Shown here piece after piece: positions 33,451-44,989 of a DNA stretch of 64,000 nucleotides. Position numbers and translations under genes: made by a program. The notes beneath the pieces were generated by a model, which was not told the origin of the DNA, ran no database searches, and was given only the letters and a program-made list of their open reading frames with translations. The stretch comes from Otatea glauca. Lineage: Eukaryota; Streptophyta; Magnoliopsida; Poales; Poaceae. Numbering within the stretch: position 1 is the first letter of the stretch; the number at the start of each line of letters is the position of its first letter. The stretch covers positions 1-64,000 of the forward strand of contig JAYEVK010000273.1 in NCBI GenBank assembly GCA_036346275.1, in the 5' to 3' direction.

Positions 33451-34375
33451 ATGGTCGGATCCTCTAGCGAGCATTTTTGTGGACACCTGATATGAGCAAC
33501 GTAGCTCTCCATCACACGTTGAAGGTTACGCGTGGTGGGAAGGATGATCCATTCAAGGAGGAGAACCTAAGTAAAGTGGTGTCCAAATTGCAAGAGTGGC
33601 GCCCGACATTGCGGAGGCAAGCCTTGACAACATCTGGCCTGAACCTTGTGACCGTCGACGACCTGAAGGCGCACTTGCAATGGTGGTGTCAAAGGTATTT
33701 GTGGTGTGCGAACTAGCCAAGCACCCTTCTTCTACATGTTTCTCTACAAGATATTACAAGGTACTGATGCTACCCGATCGGTATGCAGAGCATATTAAGG
33801 TTAGTTATTTCACATTTGTTCACCTTACTAATCTTTTGTGCATTATACATAAGTTCACTACTTCATATGTTCGTCTTCTGTGTTAGTCATTCCCAGAGGA
33901 TGAAGAGTTGCTGAACAAAGCAATCCCGGAATTCTTAGCGATGCATATGCTCTTCGGCAGGGGTATGATGCCTGGATGGCACAAAAGACGCAAAAGCGGA
34001 TCTAACAGGAGGGGTAGAGATCGACACAATACTGCTGCATCAGCAAGTTCAAGAGGACGTGCAACCACCACCGGAGGGGGGCATGCTTGTAACTACGCAA
34101 ACGGCGATGATGATGATGATGACGATTTCGTTTACCTCCACCTTGGCGTTCAAGCAATATCGGAAGAGGCCGCTCAAGCACCACCGAGGAGCATGCTCCT
34201 AACTATGCAAATGACGATGATGATGACGATTTCGTTTCACCTCCGCCTTGGCGTTCAAGCACCACCGGAGGGGGGCTTGCTCCTAACTATGCAAATGACG
34301 ACGACGATGATGATGATTTCGTTTCACCTCCACCTTGGCGTTCAAACACTATCGAAAGAGGCCGTTGAAATATGA
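33451..34375 (+). pseudogene. Myb/SANT-like gene, second copy
   Basis: The ATG at 33451 opens a frame that shifts almost at once. Frame 33477-33716 then runs through SNVALHHTLKVTRGGKDDPF, the EENLSKVVSKLQEW block, WRPTLRRQALTTSGLNLVTV and DLKAHLQWWCQRY before a stop. Here the LQEWRP junction is intact, whereas MULE1 lacks two bases. An intron-like gap follows. The next exon carries FPEDEELLNKAIPEFLAMHM, an FGRGMMPGW block and a basic HKRRKSG patch, then acidic repeats. The two copies have different lesions, so neither was copied from the other after both had decayed. Confidence 0.65.
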
Positions 34376-34655
34376 ATGTATCAAACTTTGTATCTCAGTT
34401 TAATAATTGGAGCTCATAGGTTGCAGCGATTTTTCGAATAAACTCGATGCGAAATACTTCCACAAAAATAAAATTTCCTCCCAAAAAAATACTGTGCATT
34501 AAGTCCGGTCAATTTTCGAAATTTCATGAAGACCATATTTTCGATTACACTAAAAAATTTGAATTTTATCGTTCTAGCCAGTAGCAGATAATTTTCCTTG
34601 CGATTAGTTAATTGCGAAAAAAATATAAGCAACGAGGCCAAAAGGTAAAAATTTC

Positions 34656-34956
34656 CCGCCTCGCGCTACGACTCCCGCCTACCGCCACGCTGCGCTCGGT
34701 CCCCATACGCCACAGCTGCGACTGGCGGAGGAATCTCACGAGCGATCATCAAAATGTTGTGATTTGCATATAAAACTCGCTACCAAAATAACCTAAAAAC
34801 AAACCTTATGTAAAATAGCTTAGAAATGATATTTAGGACATGTACTACTGTATTATAGAAAAATATTTTATTTACCACTTGTCATTCATCAAAATCCTAT
34901 TAATATAAAACCCTTCAGTGATAAGGTAATTCATACACTCATCGATTTGCATGACT
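34656..34956. other. spacer between the MULE1 fragment and MULE2
   Basis: A GC-rich start (34660-34740) is followed by AT-rich DNA. No ORF or repeat pair was recognised. Confidence 0.4.
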
Positions 34957-35046
34957 GTCACCCATCATCATAAAAGCCGCACGACTTGTCACCCATCATC
35001 ATAAAAGCCGCACGACTGTCACTACACATCATTAAAGCCGCACGAC
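34957..35046 (+). repeat. MULE2 left subterminal array, three 30-31-bp units
   Basis: Units begin GTCAC at about 34957, 34988 and 35018 and end AAAGCCGCACGAC. They are inverted relative to the right array. Confidence 0.8.
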
Positions 35047-35207
35047 CAGTTATGTCCCCATACCCAAATTTCATGTTTCGCAAAGGCTAAGCGACGTGCT
35101 ACATGCAAGTAATTTGGATGGTGGTGGCGAGCAATCTCACGACCGATCATCGCACCAAAGCACCGACCGAACGAGTACCTGTGAGCTGCGCCCTTCCTTT
35201 CCCTTGC

Positions 35208-35214
35208 TATAAAT
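35208..35214 (+). promoter_or_regulatory. TATA box for the MULE2 transposase
   Basis: TTGCTATAAATCC is followed by a leader and probable leader introns (AG acceptor before GTAATCTTCAGG near 35386). Confidence 0.5.
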
Positions 35215-35535
35215 CCTTCGCGATGGCATTGCAACGTTCACGACAGCAATACACCGTGAAGTCAAGGCAAGGCAACCAGAGAGCCCGAAGACGAGATATT
35301 AGTTCGTTGGTGTTCATAGTTTCTTGAAATTTTCACAAAGTTTTAATTTTTTTATTTATCTCATTCGGGATTCTAATATTGCAGGTAATCTTCAGGAAGA
35401 TTCATTGGTACATTGCTCCAGCTTTATTGATCTTTGGTACAGCTTAGGGAAGGTTAGTTAGAAATCATCATTAGTGTATATTATTTTTGTGTTATTAAGG
35501 TATTTAGTACATTAATAGTGCGATATTTGCTACAG

Positions 35536-37951
35536 ATGGACATGCCTTTTAAAATTTATTTCGGAGAACGGCCCGTAGTCTTGCACGGGAGAGTGGTGAG
35601 CATTGATAATCGCTCGCACATAGATAGCACAATAGCGCCCGAACGAACTCGCCGGCTCAAATCACATGTCATCGCTCTCATCAAGGTGAATCTTAAGACG
35701 CACGAGTTCGTTTCGATGGGGTTCGCCCACGGGTTGTCCCCAACGGCCCGATGGTTGTGTACACGCTCTTCCCTGCTACGGAATGAAAGCGCGTGGGCTT
35801 TGTATGTCCATAAGCGGGTGAAGAGAATTTTGAGATAGGAGTATACGTGGAGATATTGCCACGGCACCAGCCGTAGAGGAGGCCTCTACCTCCGAGCAAG
35901 AGAACATGACATATCACATGCACCACCCGAACCAAAGAATTGTAGAGGAGGGGCATCGGGGAGGTGAAGAAGAAGATGAAGCGGAGGTGGATGGGGAATG
36001 CATGGATGATGAAGACGGCGGAAGCGGGGATGAAGAAGCGGCGGACAATGATGACCCAACACCGCTATACATTACTTGGGGCCATCGGTTAGTGGATTGT
36101 ACCCTCACGGATTCTGAGAACATATCCGCTGGGGTACTCCCGAACGATGTCCAAACCGGACAACAGAGCCCGTAATAAGTCGGAGGCAATTCACTTTCTT
36201 AGCAACTATGCCGTCATGACAAGGCGGAGCACACTCGCCTCGGTCGGAGCCCTCCTCGACGAGGTTAGGTGCACGAAGTACCGGATTGTCCCTTCTTTGT
36301 GCGGGTTCACGCACCCAAGCATGAAGACTACTTCGTCATAAGTAGAAATAGGCCTCATACGTGCGGAGGAGTCCGTAAGGAACATGAACCAACTTGTGGA
36401 TGCGAGGTTTGTAGCCCGGATCCTCGTGTCCATCGTTGGAAGCGACATAGGGATGACTCCCGAAAAATTATGGAGGAGGTCGGACTAAAGCGGGATGGTC
36501 ATCACGCACCATACGGCTTGGAGAGCGGCGAAGGCATTGAAGATGCTTTTGGGGATTCGAGAGTCTTTCAACTATGCCCCTAGGTTGCTACTGAGAAGAT
36601 CGCCATGACGAACCGGGCACTCGATTCGCGATGGCGATGAGCCCGTCATACTAGAAGATGGGTCCGTCATTTCGGCGGACCGGTACCTAATTAGGATATT
36701 ACGGTCATTCGGTCAATGCATCAAGCATTCGGTATTGTAGACCAGTCATATGCGTGGGACGGACATTCCGAGTGGGAAGTTCCACGGACGCACGCGGCGC
36801 ACTCTGGCGATGCAAATAACCAAATCCTCCCGGTGGCGTTCGCTCTCGTCGAGAGCGAGAACAATGACAGCTGGTTGTGGTTCCTGACTCTACTCAAGAG
36901 CCGGGTCGTCGGTACCCGGGAGCGCGTATGCGTTGTCTCGAACAGAACAAAGGCCTCCTCCACGCGTTGGATGTCATGCACGACAAAGACGTCCTCCGAG
37001 ACTAGCCGCCCGGTGTTGAGAGAAGATGGTGCATGCGCCACCTTGAGTGCGAACTCAGTACACAAGGTACGTGAACAAGGCCCCGGTCAAGAGATTCAAA
37101 GCTATGTGCCTGCAGAACCAAGCACACAAGTTCAACGCGATATGGACGCAGCTGCACGAGACCACACGGAAGATGATGGAAGACGACCAATCCCAGGAGC
37201 TGCAACTCCGTTCGCAAATGGTGGAAGGGCGCACCGTGGTTTCGAACTCGCCCACCTTCACCGGTGGATCGCGGGAAGCCGCAGAGCGGTGGGCGCTACT
37301 CCACGATTACGAACGGAGCGAGGTATGGACGAACCATAACGCAAATCATTTCACCTCCTTGTATTCACTTCCATACAAGCTGACATACACCATCATAGGT
37401 ACAACGTGATGACAACGAACATAGCGGAGGCATTCAACAACGTCCTGAAGGGTGTGCGCGCTCTTCCGTTGTGTTCAATCATTGAGCTCACATTCTATCG
37501 GGCGGCTGATTACTTCCGAGATCGCGGTAACGCGGCCGAGGCGTGCATCACCACGTACGCTCCCAGAGTGGAGAAGATGCTCGCGGAGAGAAGGAAGAAG
37601 GCGCACTTCCACCGCACAAGGATTTATGACTTGGGAACGAATAAATTTGAGGTCATGTGCAAGCGCAGACATGCATCCGGGTATCTCGCGGGGGACACCG
37701 TGCAACAGTGTCAGCTAGGGGGCGAGCAAGTGATGTGCACGTGCAACAAGCCGAAGCTTCAACACATTCCGTGCTCCCATCTGCTCGCCGCATGTCGCGA
37801 CATGGGTGGGAACGATGCATCACAGTTCATCTCGCATTACTACACCGCGCATGCTTTGAAGAACACATGGCGTCCAAAGATGAGTTCGTTCACAATCGGA
37901 GCGAACTACAAGATTATGGAAGGCCCAACACGAAACCATATCCACGACTAG
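35536..37951 (+). pseudogene. MULE2 mudrA-type transposase, with introns and frameshifts
   Basis: The ATG at 35536 opens MDMPFKIYFGERPVVLHGR. Next comes an acidic block (36000-36050, EEDEAEVDGE). A zinc-binding DNA-recognition region follows with CPFFVRVHAPKHEDYF, FVISRNRPHTCGGV and a HEPTCG block. The core keeps PVAFALVESENNDSWLWFLT (36834-36890), but the segment around the first catalytic Asp is frame-broken. The C-terminal exon 37406-37951 has MMTTNIAEAFNNVLKGVRAL and the SWIM finger VMCTCNKPKLQHIPCSHLL. A likely intron lies at about 37330-37398. It would act in the nucleus on MULE2 ends. Decay in the core suggests an inactive copy. Confidence 0.85.
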
Positions 37952-38399
37952 ACGCACACAACATGGGAGGCCACGGGCACCGGGTTGCAAGGTGACATGG
38001 AAGCGGTGATGCGGTGGGACGGTTTGCGAAAATGCAAGTTATGTAAACAACTTTGGACACGGCCAGTAGGAGGTGCCCCAATCCACCCAATATGTAGTCA
38101 TTTGGCTTTGATTATGTGTGAAATGTTCTCTGTCCCCAATGTATCATGTTTAATCACTCTTGTGTTGCTAAATTTGAAATAAATCGATGCGACTTTCTCT
38201 TAAGTTGTTTTTCCTAATTTATTTTATCTACTAGTTTTGTCAAATCACTCATGTGTTGTCATCTTAGAATCTGATGGACTTGATTTCTCTTAAGTATCGA
38301 AATTTTTATTGTACCTCACGGTCATGTCAAATCACCCTTGTGTTGTCCATCTGCATGCTTTCTCAGAGTGGACGATTAGACGACGCACGCCACAGCTTT
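37952..38399. other. 3' flank of the MULE2 transposase
   Basis: Three variants of GTCAAATCACTCATGTGTTG occur at about 38150, 38238 and 38325. A similar word appears at 32236. No ORF is present. Confidence 0.4.
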
Positions 38400-38551
38400 C
38401 GACAGAGGGTGACAGGTCGTGCAGCTTTAGACAGAGGGTGACACGTCGTGCAGCCTTTGATAGAGGGTGACAGGTCGTGCAGCTTTTCTCAGAGGGTGAC
38501 AAGTCGTGCAGCTTTGATGATGGGTGACACGTCATGCAGCTTTGATGATGG
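38400..38551 (+). repeat. MULE2 right subterminal array, 29-bp units
   Basis: GAGGGTGAC starts at 38405, 38434, 38463 and 38492, with GATGGGTGAC variants at about 38519 and 38547. The period is 29 bp. Confidence 0.85.
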
Positions 38552-38922
38552 GTTATTGCACTAGTGGAAATTAGAAGCAGAGCAATGTGTACATTAAATA
38601 TTTTTCGGAATATACTAGTGCATATATGAAAGATCAAATGTGGTCCATCGTTTATAAAAATCCCATTTAGACATGATATTTTACGGGCCACCGAAAGGGC
38701 CAAAAAACATGACATGAGTTGTTGTCAACTATAATACTTAGGGTTATTGCACTAGTGGAAATTAGATGCAAAGCAAGGTGTAAATTAAATATTTTTTCAG
38801 CATATGCTAGTGCATATATCAAAAATTAAATGTCGTCCATTGTTCATAAAAATTCCATTTACACATGATATTTTACAGGCCGCCGAAAGGGCTAAAAAAC
38901 ATAACATGAGTTGTTGTCGACA
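38550..38922 (+). repeat. 191-bp tandem duplication
   Basis: Both copies start GGGTTATTGCACTAGTGGAA (38550 and 38741). They share GTGCATATAT, the ATGATATTTTAC-GGCC block and AACATGAGTTGTTGTC. Copies differ at scattered bases and the second is slightly shorter. Confidence 0.85.
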
Positions 38923-39145
38923 TTTAATTTTTGATATATGTACATGTACTAGTACAGAGCGGTGCAGTGCACGATGACCTCACGCATAGCTGCGGTACGT
39001 ACGTGGTGGCACACGGCCAAAAACAGTATACTTTGATTTCTTGTTTTTTTTTTTTGGCGAGGACGTATAGTTTGATTTGTGTGCCGTTGTACTGGAGTGA
39101 GTATGCATGCGTACGTACGCTACGCAGAGGCCTGCAGCTAACCAT

Positions 39146-40020
39146 CCGGCCGGCGAATTTTTTTTTTAAATAATACATTTTTAAAAATTAATTACGATAT
39201 TAATACGCGGCTAAAAAAAATTTACAAAAATAATATTACATCGCCCAACTGGTTGGCGAAAATCGAGTAGTCGCCAGATGGTTTGGCGAAAATACTATTA
39301 TCGCCAAACGGTATGGCGAAAATAGGTTAATTGCACTATTAGCAACGCCTGACTGAGCAACCGGCCGGAACGCCTTATTTTCGCTATACCGTGTGGCGAA
39401 AATAGACTGATTTTTTCTGAAGGTTGGAAAGTAGGTCAAACAATGATGAAATTTTTTGAATTTTTTTGTGGAGGTTCCTGACACATCAATGATGCTCTCA
39501 TAAAAATTTCAGATGATTATCATATTTGAGGAATTTTTAAAAATTCAAACATTGCTACTGTCTTTTTATCAGAACAGTAGTAATGTTTGAATTTTTAAAA
39601 ATTCTTCAAATATGATAATCATCTGAAATTTTTATGAGAGCATAAATGATATATCAGGAACCTCCACAAAAACTTTCAAAAAATTTCGTCATTGTTTGAC
39701 CTTCTTTTCAACCTTCACAAAAAAGTCAGGCTATTTTCGCCACACGGTATGGCGAAAATCCTATTTTCGCCATACCATGTGGAGAAAATAGGGTGTCCCG
39801 TCCGATTGATCTGTCAGGCGGTGCTAATGGCGCAATTAACCAATTTTCGCCACACCGTTTGGCGAAAATAGCATTTTCGCCGAACCATCTGGCGACTACT
39901 CGATTTTCGCCAACTGGTTGGGCGATGTAGTATTATTTTTGCAAAAATTTTCACCCGCGTATTAATGTCGAAATTACTTTTTAAAAATGTATTATTAAAA
40001 AAAAAACTCTCCGGCCGGCC
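39146..40020. repeat. long foldback element (arms of about 420 bp)
   Basis: The left arm from CCGGCCGGCGAATTTTTTTT pairs with the right arm ending TCTCCGGCCGGCC. Symmetry continues inward through ATAATACATTTTTAAAAA, CATCGCCCAACTGGTTGGCG and a series of TTTTCGCC/GGCGAAAA words. It ends in a short loop near 39562-39573. The inner 140 bp of each arm match family R1 (for example TGATAATCATCTGAAATTTT). Non-coding. A transcript would fold into a very long hairpin. Confidence 0.9.
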
Positions 40021-40104
40021 GGCTCGATCGGTCAAATTTAGGTTAGGGTAGCGAACACTGCATATCAATCCTTTATACATTGTTTTTTAAAAAATATCTA
40101 GCTC

Positions 40105-40800
40105 CCAACGTATGTGTTAGCACCCAAGTTTAGGAAGTCTCGATCAATTTGTCAGGCTAAGAAGAAAAATAGATATTTTTGACCGATATCGGTTAAAAAG
40201 GGAAAGTTAAGTTAAAGATAAGATTATGACCAATATTGATTCAAAGATAAAATTTTATCCGTACAAAGGCTGATACAGATCACGGTTGGTAACGCATTAG
40301 AGAATGATACGATCGGCATATGCACTATAAAAATAGGATAGAGGGCAAGCAGAAACTAACATTCAATCAATCAAATAACTCGTATCAACTTTTATTTACT
40401 TTTTCCTGTCAATTAGGAGTAGTTTTGTAATTTAGATCTCTTTGTAATTCGTTGTTGATCAAAAAAGTTGCGTATTGCTGATTGTTGATCTTTTTCGATA
40501 ATGTCAGGTTTGGTTTTCTCCGATTTTATTGTGCATCGCCTTTTTTTTGGGGAGATTTACCTTTATCAACTATCTAATTAGCCCTAAACATGTTGTTTAG
40601 ACTTATCGTTACCTTTGATTTAATCAGCTTTATATAGTTGTTTAGATCTTTACTGATTATCACATTAGATCAGCTTTAATCGTAATTTCAATCTATCTTG
40701 ACGATTGCAGGATCAAATCGGCTGGCACGCTTCGAACCTCTCCGTCGTCACATTTTTTCGACGCAACAATATATTTTTACAAAAATAGTTTTTTCTCGTG
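40105..40800 (+). repeat. probable LTR retrotransposon remnant (LTR plus start of internal region)
   Basis: TGTGTTAGCACCCAAGTTTAG resembles an LTR start. CACTATAAAAATAGG at about 40324 is a TATA box followed by a leader with GT/AG-like features. GATCAAATCGGCTGGCACGC near 40712 resembles the start of a gypsy-type internal region (recollection, unverified). No second LTR lies in the window. Confidence 0.4.
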
Positions 40801-40938
40801 TCCCTCTACCACGCTAGGAGAGTACCGAAACCAACTGGGTCCACGACATGACAGGCGAGCACGGCTACGTACGGATGAGCGCGGAAGTGCGTGTGATGAG
40901 GCGGTTCTGAGCATTGTTCACTGTTTATCATTACTGTT
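40801..40938. other. target DNA left of the copia insertion
   Basis: Short mixed sequence with no feature recognised. Confidence 0.4.
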
Positions 40939-40943
40939 CACGT
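40939..40943. repeat. left target duplication of the copia element
   Basis: CACGT here and CACAT at 47872-47876 differ at one base, as expected for a 5-bp duplication after some decay. Confidence 0.65.
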
Positions 40944-41181
40944 TGTTGTAAAACGTAGTTGTTCACCCGCGATTAATCAATAACACTCCAACGAAATCAC
41001 AAGAACAAGAACTGGAGCACACACAAAGTAGGGGGCAAAGTTATCTTGCTTTATTAGATTGATTCTTGTAGATGGGGGATGCCCAATATATAAACAAACC
41101 GGCAAGAGATGAGTTCGGATTCACCCACACATAAGAGATAGATTGTAACCGAAACGGTTACGAAAATCTTATCTCATAACA
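40944..41181 (-). repeat. copia 3' LTR
   Basis: In plus coordinates it begins TGTTGTAAAACG and ends TCTCATAACA. It matches 47634-47871 along its length, including AAGAACAAGAACTGGAG and ACCGAAACGGTTACGAAAAT. Confidence 0.93.
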
Positions 41182-41192
41182 CTCCCTCTTGG
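41182..41192 (-). promoter_or_regulatory. copia polypurine tract
   Basis: On the minus strand CAAGAGGGAG directly precedes the 3' LTR. It is the expected plus-strand DNA primer. Confidence 0.75.
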
Positions 41193-41389
41193 GCGAATAC
41201 CGCGTAATGCACATGTCTCATTAAAAACTCCTCCCAAAAATCCAGTGGGAAAAAAGGGAAGGAGAAAAGAGTACAGTGCACTCGCACTCCGTGTTACACT
41301 AGTTGCCTCATTAAAAACCATCATGTGAGAAAACTTCAGGAAAACTCACTAAGGGAAAAAGAGTACAACTTATAATCTTCAGGATTTAA

Positions 41390-44300
41390 AATATGACCTT
41401 CTGGGTCATGCAAAGGGTCATGGTTCAGGGATTTACTCCTCCTGAACTTTGCATATCTTTAAGTTGTCTCATTCCAAAACCATTAACACATCTTTGGAAT
41501 GTATATTTTGGCAAGGACTTAGTGAATAAATCTACAAGATTTTCACCTGACTTAGTTTGCAAAATCTTTACCTCACTGTTCTTCTGGAGTTCGTGAGGAT
41601 AGGAAAACTTAGGAGCAATATGCTTCGTGATATTGCTTTTCGCATAACCCATTTGCATTTGTGCAACACAAGCAGCATTATCTTCGTGATAATTATGGGG
41701 GTACCGACGGTGTTAAGACCATATGACTTCTGGATATGGTTAATCACATGTCGTAGCCAAACACATTCACGTGAGGCTTCATATAAAGCTATAATCTCTG
41801 AGTGGATAGTAGAAGTAGCTACCAAGGTCTGTTTAAAAGACTGCCAATAAATGGCTGTACCACCGCAGAGAAATACAAAACCAGTCTGTGATTTGGCACT
41901 GTGGGGATCAAACAGATAGCCAACATCCATATATCCCACCATGGTTAAGTCTTGGTTCGTCTGGAAAAACAATCTAAGATCTTCAGTACCTTGGAGGTAT
42001 CTGAGTAAAGTCTTGACATCAGCCCAATGTCTTCTGGTTGGGACTGCACTGTGTCTTACTAGCAAATTCACTGTGGATGCAATATCAGTCGTTGTGCAAT
42101 TCGCAAGATACATCAGTATGGGACTTCAGGTCCTAAGACTTTCTTATTTTCCATCCTTGGTCTAAAAGGGTCTTTATCCACTTCAAGGGATCTTACGACT
42201 ATGGGGGTTTTAATGCATACGATTTATCCATATTAAAACTTTCCAATACCTTCTTGGTATAGAAAGACTAGTGTACAAGGATTCCTTCTGGGAAATGCTC
42301 TAGCTGCAGGCTTAAGTAATATTTGGTTTTACCCAAATATTTCATCTCAAAACTCCGTCGTGAGGTAAGCACTTGCTTCCTCTATCTCCACTGTGGTTCC
42401 GATGATATTCAGATCATCGACATATAACTGTGATGATACATAATCTATTCTGGGATTTCTTTATGAACACACAGGGACAATATTCCTTCTTCAGGAGGAA
42501 CTCACTAAGTAGGTTATAACACATTCTCCCTGAATATTTTAATCCGTATAGCGTTCTCTTCAGTTTGACGCTATACATGTTGCGATTATTAGGATTCGGA
42601 ATTGTAACTCCTTTAGGGATTCTTATGTAAATATCCGTATCCAGTGACCCATATATATGAGGTCACTTCATCCATCAACTGCATTGTTAAATTTAAGCTT
42701 GCTGCCATTAATATTAAATTTCGGAACGTTATTCCACTCTTTACAGGAAAATATATTTCATCGTAATCGATGTCGGGTCTCTACGTGAACTCTTGTGCTA
42801 CAATCCTCACTTTATATCTCACCACCTGGGTATTTCATTTCTCTTCCGGATGAAAAACCCATCTGATCCTACAGGGATAACTTTAGGAGATGTTTGGCCA
42901 ACGGGACCAAAGCTTTTCTTTTAATAAGCGAGCTCTGCCTCAATTGCTTCTTTTCATTTGACGCTATCTGAGCGCTTCTGGCACTCTGCCACGGACTTTG
43001 GTTCTAGATCGAGCTTTAGCAATTTTAGAAGCAATTATATGTCGACAATTGTAGTCTTTATTTTATACAATTCTCCTGCATCACTTCAGGGATATCTCTT
43101 TATTAATTTCTTCCAGCTTCTCGTGATTTCCCACAACGATGGAGTCTAGGTGTTCCGACTTCCCAGCGTGGGATTGTGCGCGCAAATATACGCTGGGGTT
43201 ATCATCTTCAGGATTGATCACTTTAGGGATGTTACCATCTCCAGGATAGCTCACTGTCATGGATTTTCTCAACATCAGGTTGAGCTTCTTCCACTGTTTA
43301 GGGTATTTCCACTCTTTCAAGTGCATATACTGCAGGTATATGAGATCTTTTCACTCCCTTATGAACAGTGAAGATATTTGGCAGATTATAAGCTTATTTA
43401 TTGCAGATTTATTATCCTCCGATCTTCAAGTTCGGTCTCTGTAGTGCATGGATCTAAAGACTCGGCATTCTCTCATGTGGTACTGATCTCCCCCTAATAC
43501 CGAAAAAAGTCCTTAGTACGATTAGCGTACCGAGCCATGTACAGATCTCCTATCATAGGCTCTAGGTATTTTAATACATGACGGAGATTCATAACCTACA
43601 TAGATCCTCAACTTCTAGTGAGGTCTTATGGTGGTACGCTGTGGTGGAGAGATTGGCATGTATACAACACAGCCAGTTTTTCGCAGATGGAAAATACTTG
43701 ATTCTTTTCCACGCACTATCTGCAACGGGGGAATATCATAATGTGCAGTTGTTCTGAGTTGAATTATTACCGCAGTATGCAGTACTGCATTGCCCCAACA
43801 ACTGGTGGGAAGCCTACTATTCTGCAAGAACGGCCAAGCAATAAGTTTTTATTCTTTTAATATAATGACTCTGCAAGGCCATTTTTAGTGTGGACATTAG
43901 GTACGAGATGCTCTACATTAATTCCCAGAGCCATACAATAATCATTAAATGCTTTTGAGGTAAACTCGCTAGCATTGTCTATTCGAATAGACTTGATCAT
44001 TTCTTCTGGAAAAGTAGGCTCTTAAATTAATAATTTGAGCAAATAATTTTGGCAGAAGCATAGTTCCAAGTAGATAAGAGATGTACATAGGACTATCTAG
44101 TAGAAGCATCTATCAGTACCATAAAATTTCTTAAAGGAGCCCGACAGGGGCTGCATAAGTCCACAAATATCACCCTGAATTTTCTCCAGAAAATTCAGCA
44201 ATTCTTCCCTAACTTTTTTTAGGTAAGAAGATCTAAGAATGAGCTTTCCTTTAGCACAACCATGGCATAAGAAAAACTTAAGGTATAGGAAAGACTTTAT

Positions 44301-44720
44301 GCTATGGCCAACAGGATTATTAACTATTTTTCTTATACTATTCAACTCAGGGTAACCGAGTCGATCTGCCAGATCTTAAATATTTCTAGGTTTTCCATCG
44401 CAACACAAACTTTAGGTTTTTTCTCTGTGCATAGTATAACCCTGAGGAGAATGAATGAAGTTTTCAACCACACATTTATTACACCCATTAAACTTAGTCG
44501 TGAGTAGGTATTCTGTACCATTCTCATTCTTTGTCTCCATATGGAAACGATTTTAGACCGCTGTCTTTAAAACTTATGGGAGTACGACTGGACTCAGGGT
44601 ATACTATGGCATTCTTCAGGTGCCAACTATGAGAGTATCGCTTCTGGCGATAGTCATAATATTTCAATTCACTTAGTGTGGTACAACAGTCTTCTAGATA
44701 GATTTTCTCCTCCGTCATCG
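41390..44720 (-). pseudogene. copia pol: GAG-pre-integrase, integrase, reverse transcriptase, RNase H
   Basis: From the N-terminal side (right), 44100-44700 holds the GAG-pre-integrase and integrase start, including FLCHGCAKGKLILRSS and IQGDICGLMQPLSG. 43615-43827 is the integrase C-terminal part (LPTSCWGNAVLHTA, RGKESSIFHLRKTGCVVYMP). The RT active site YVDDLNIIG lies at about 42405-42440. 41568-42113 is the RT end and RNase H (DPHSAKSQTGFVFLCGG, then KQTLVATSTIHSEIIAL). 41425-41658 ends the protein with HELQKNSEVKILQTKSGENL and DLFTKSLP. The blocks sit in different frames with stops between, so no polyprotein can be made. Confidence 0.9.
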
Positions 44721-44989
44721 AATTATACTATGTTCTATATTGAAAGAATGATTTAACAATCAAACAATTGTTGCATCAGGAACAAATTGTAGAATATAGA
44801 ACAAAAATAGCACAATTAATCAAATATCTGGGAAATATCAATTTATTCAATTTTTGAATGATAATCGCTCAACAGGAGCGTAGACCAAATGTTCATTCAG
44901 GAACTAGGGCTAAACTGATAAGGAGACTTATAAGGAATATGTGATATCGACTTAGCAAAGTGAAGGGATATTAAGGAGACTAATCCAGG

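Larger units (their letters stand above)
32791..34655 (+). mobile_element. inverted partial copy of MULE1 (3' segment with TIR remnant)
   Basis: 32791-34606 is the reverse complement of 16425-18440 with few differences. It includes the promoter, the Myb/SANT gene, its minisatellite and the downstream AT-rich stretch. At its right edge a short TIR remnant (GAGGCCAAAAGGTAAAAATTTC) ends at 34655. This means the roughly 500 bp between gene and TIR end in MULE1 are missing here. The left edge stops sharply at a T run. Confidence 0.85.
34957..38551 (+). mobile_element. second Mutator-like element MULE2 (boundaries approximate)
   Basis: A mudrA-type gene on the plus strand is bracketed by inverted short-repeat arrays. 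At 34957-35046 there are three units of GTCACCCATCATCATAAAAG plus CCGCACGAC. At 38400-38551 there are about five units of GAGGGTGACAGGTCGTGCAG, which is the inverted sense. Exact TIR tips and a 9-bp duplication were not found, so the true ends may lie some bases outside. It is unrelated in its ends to MULE1. Confidence 0.7.

Noticed and set aside
38400..38551. CRISPR-like array
   Set aside because: The units are contiguous with no unique spacers, and the sequence is a plant transposon end.
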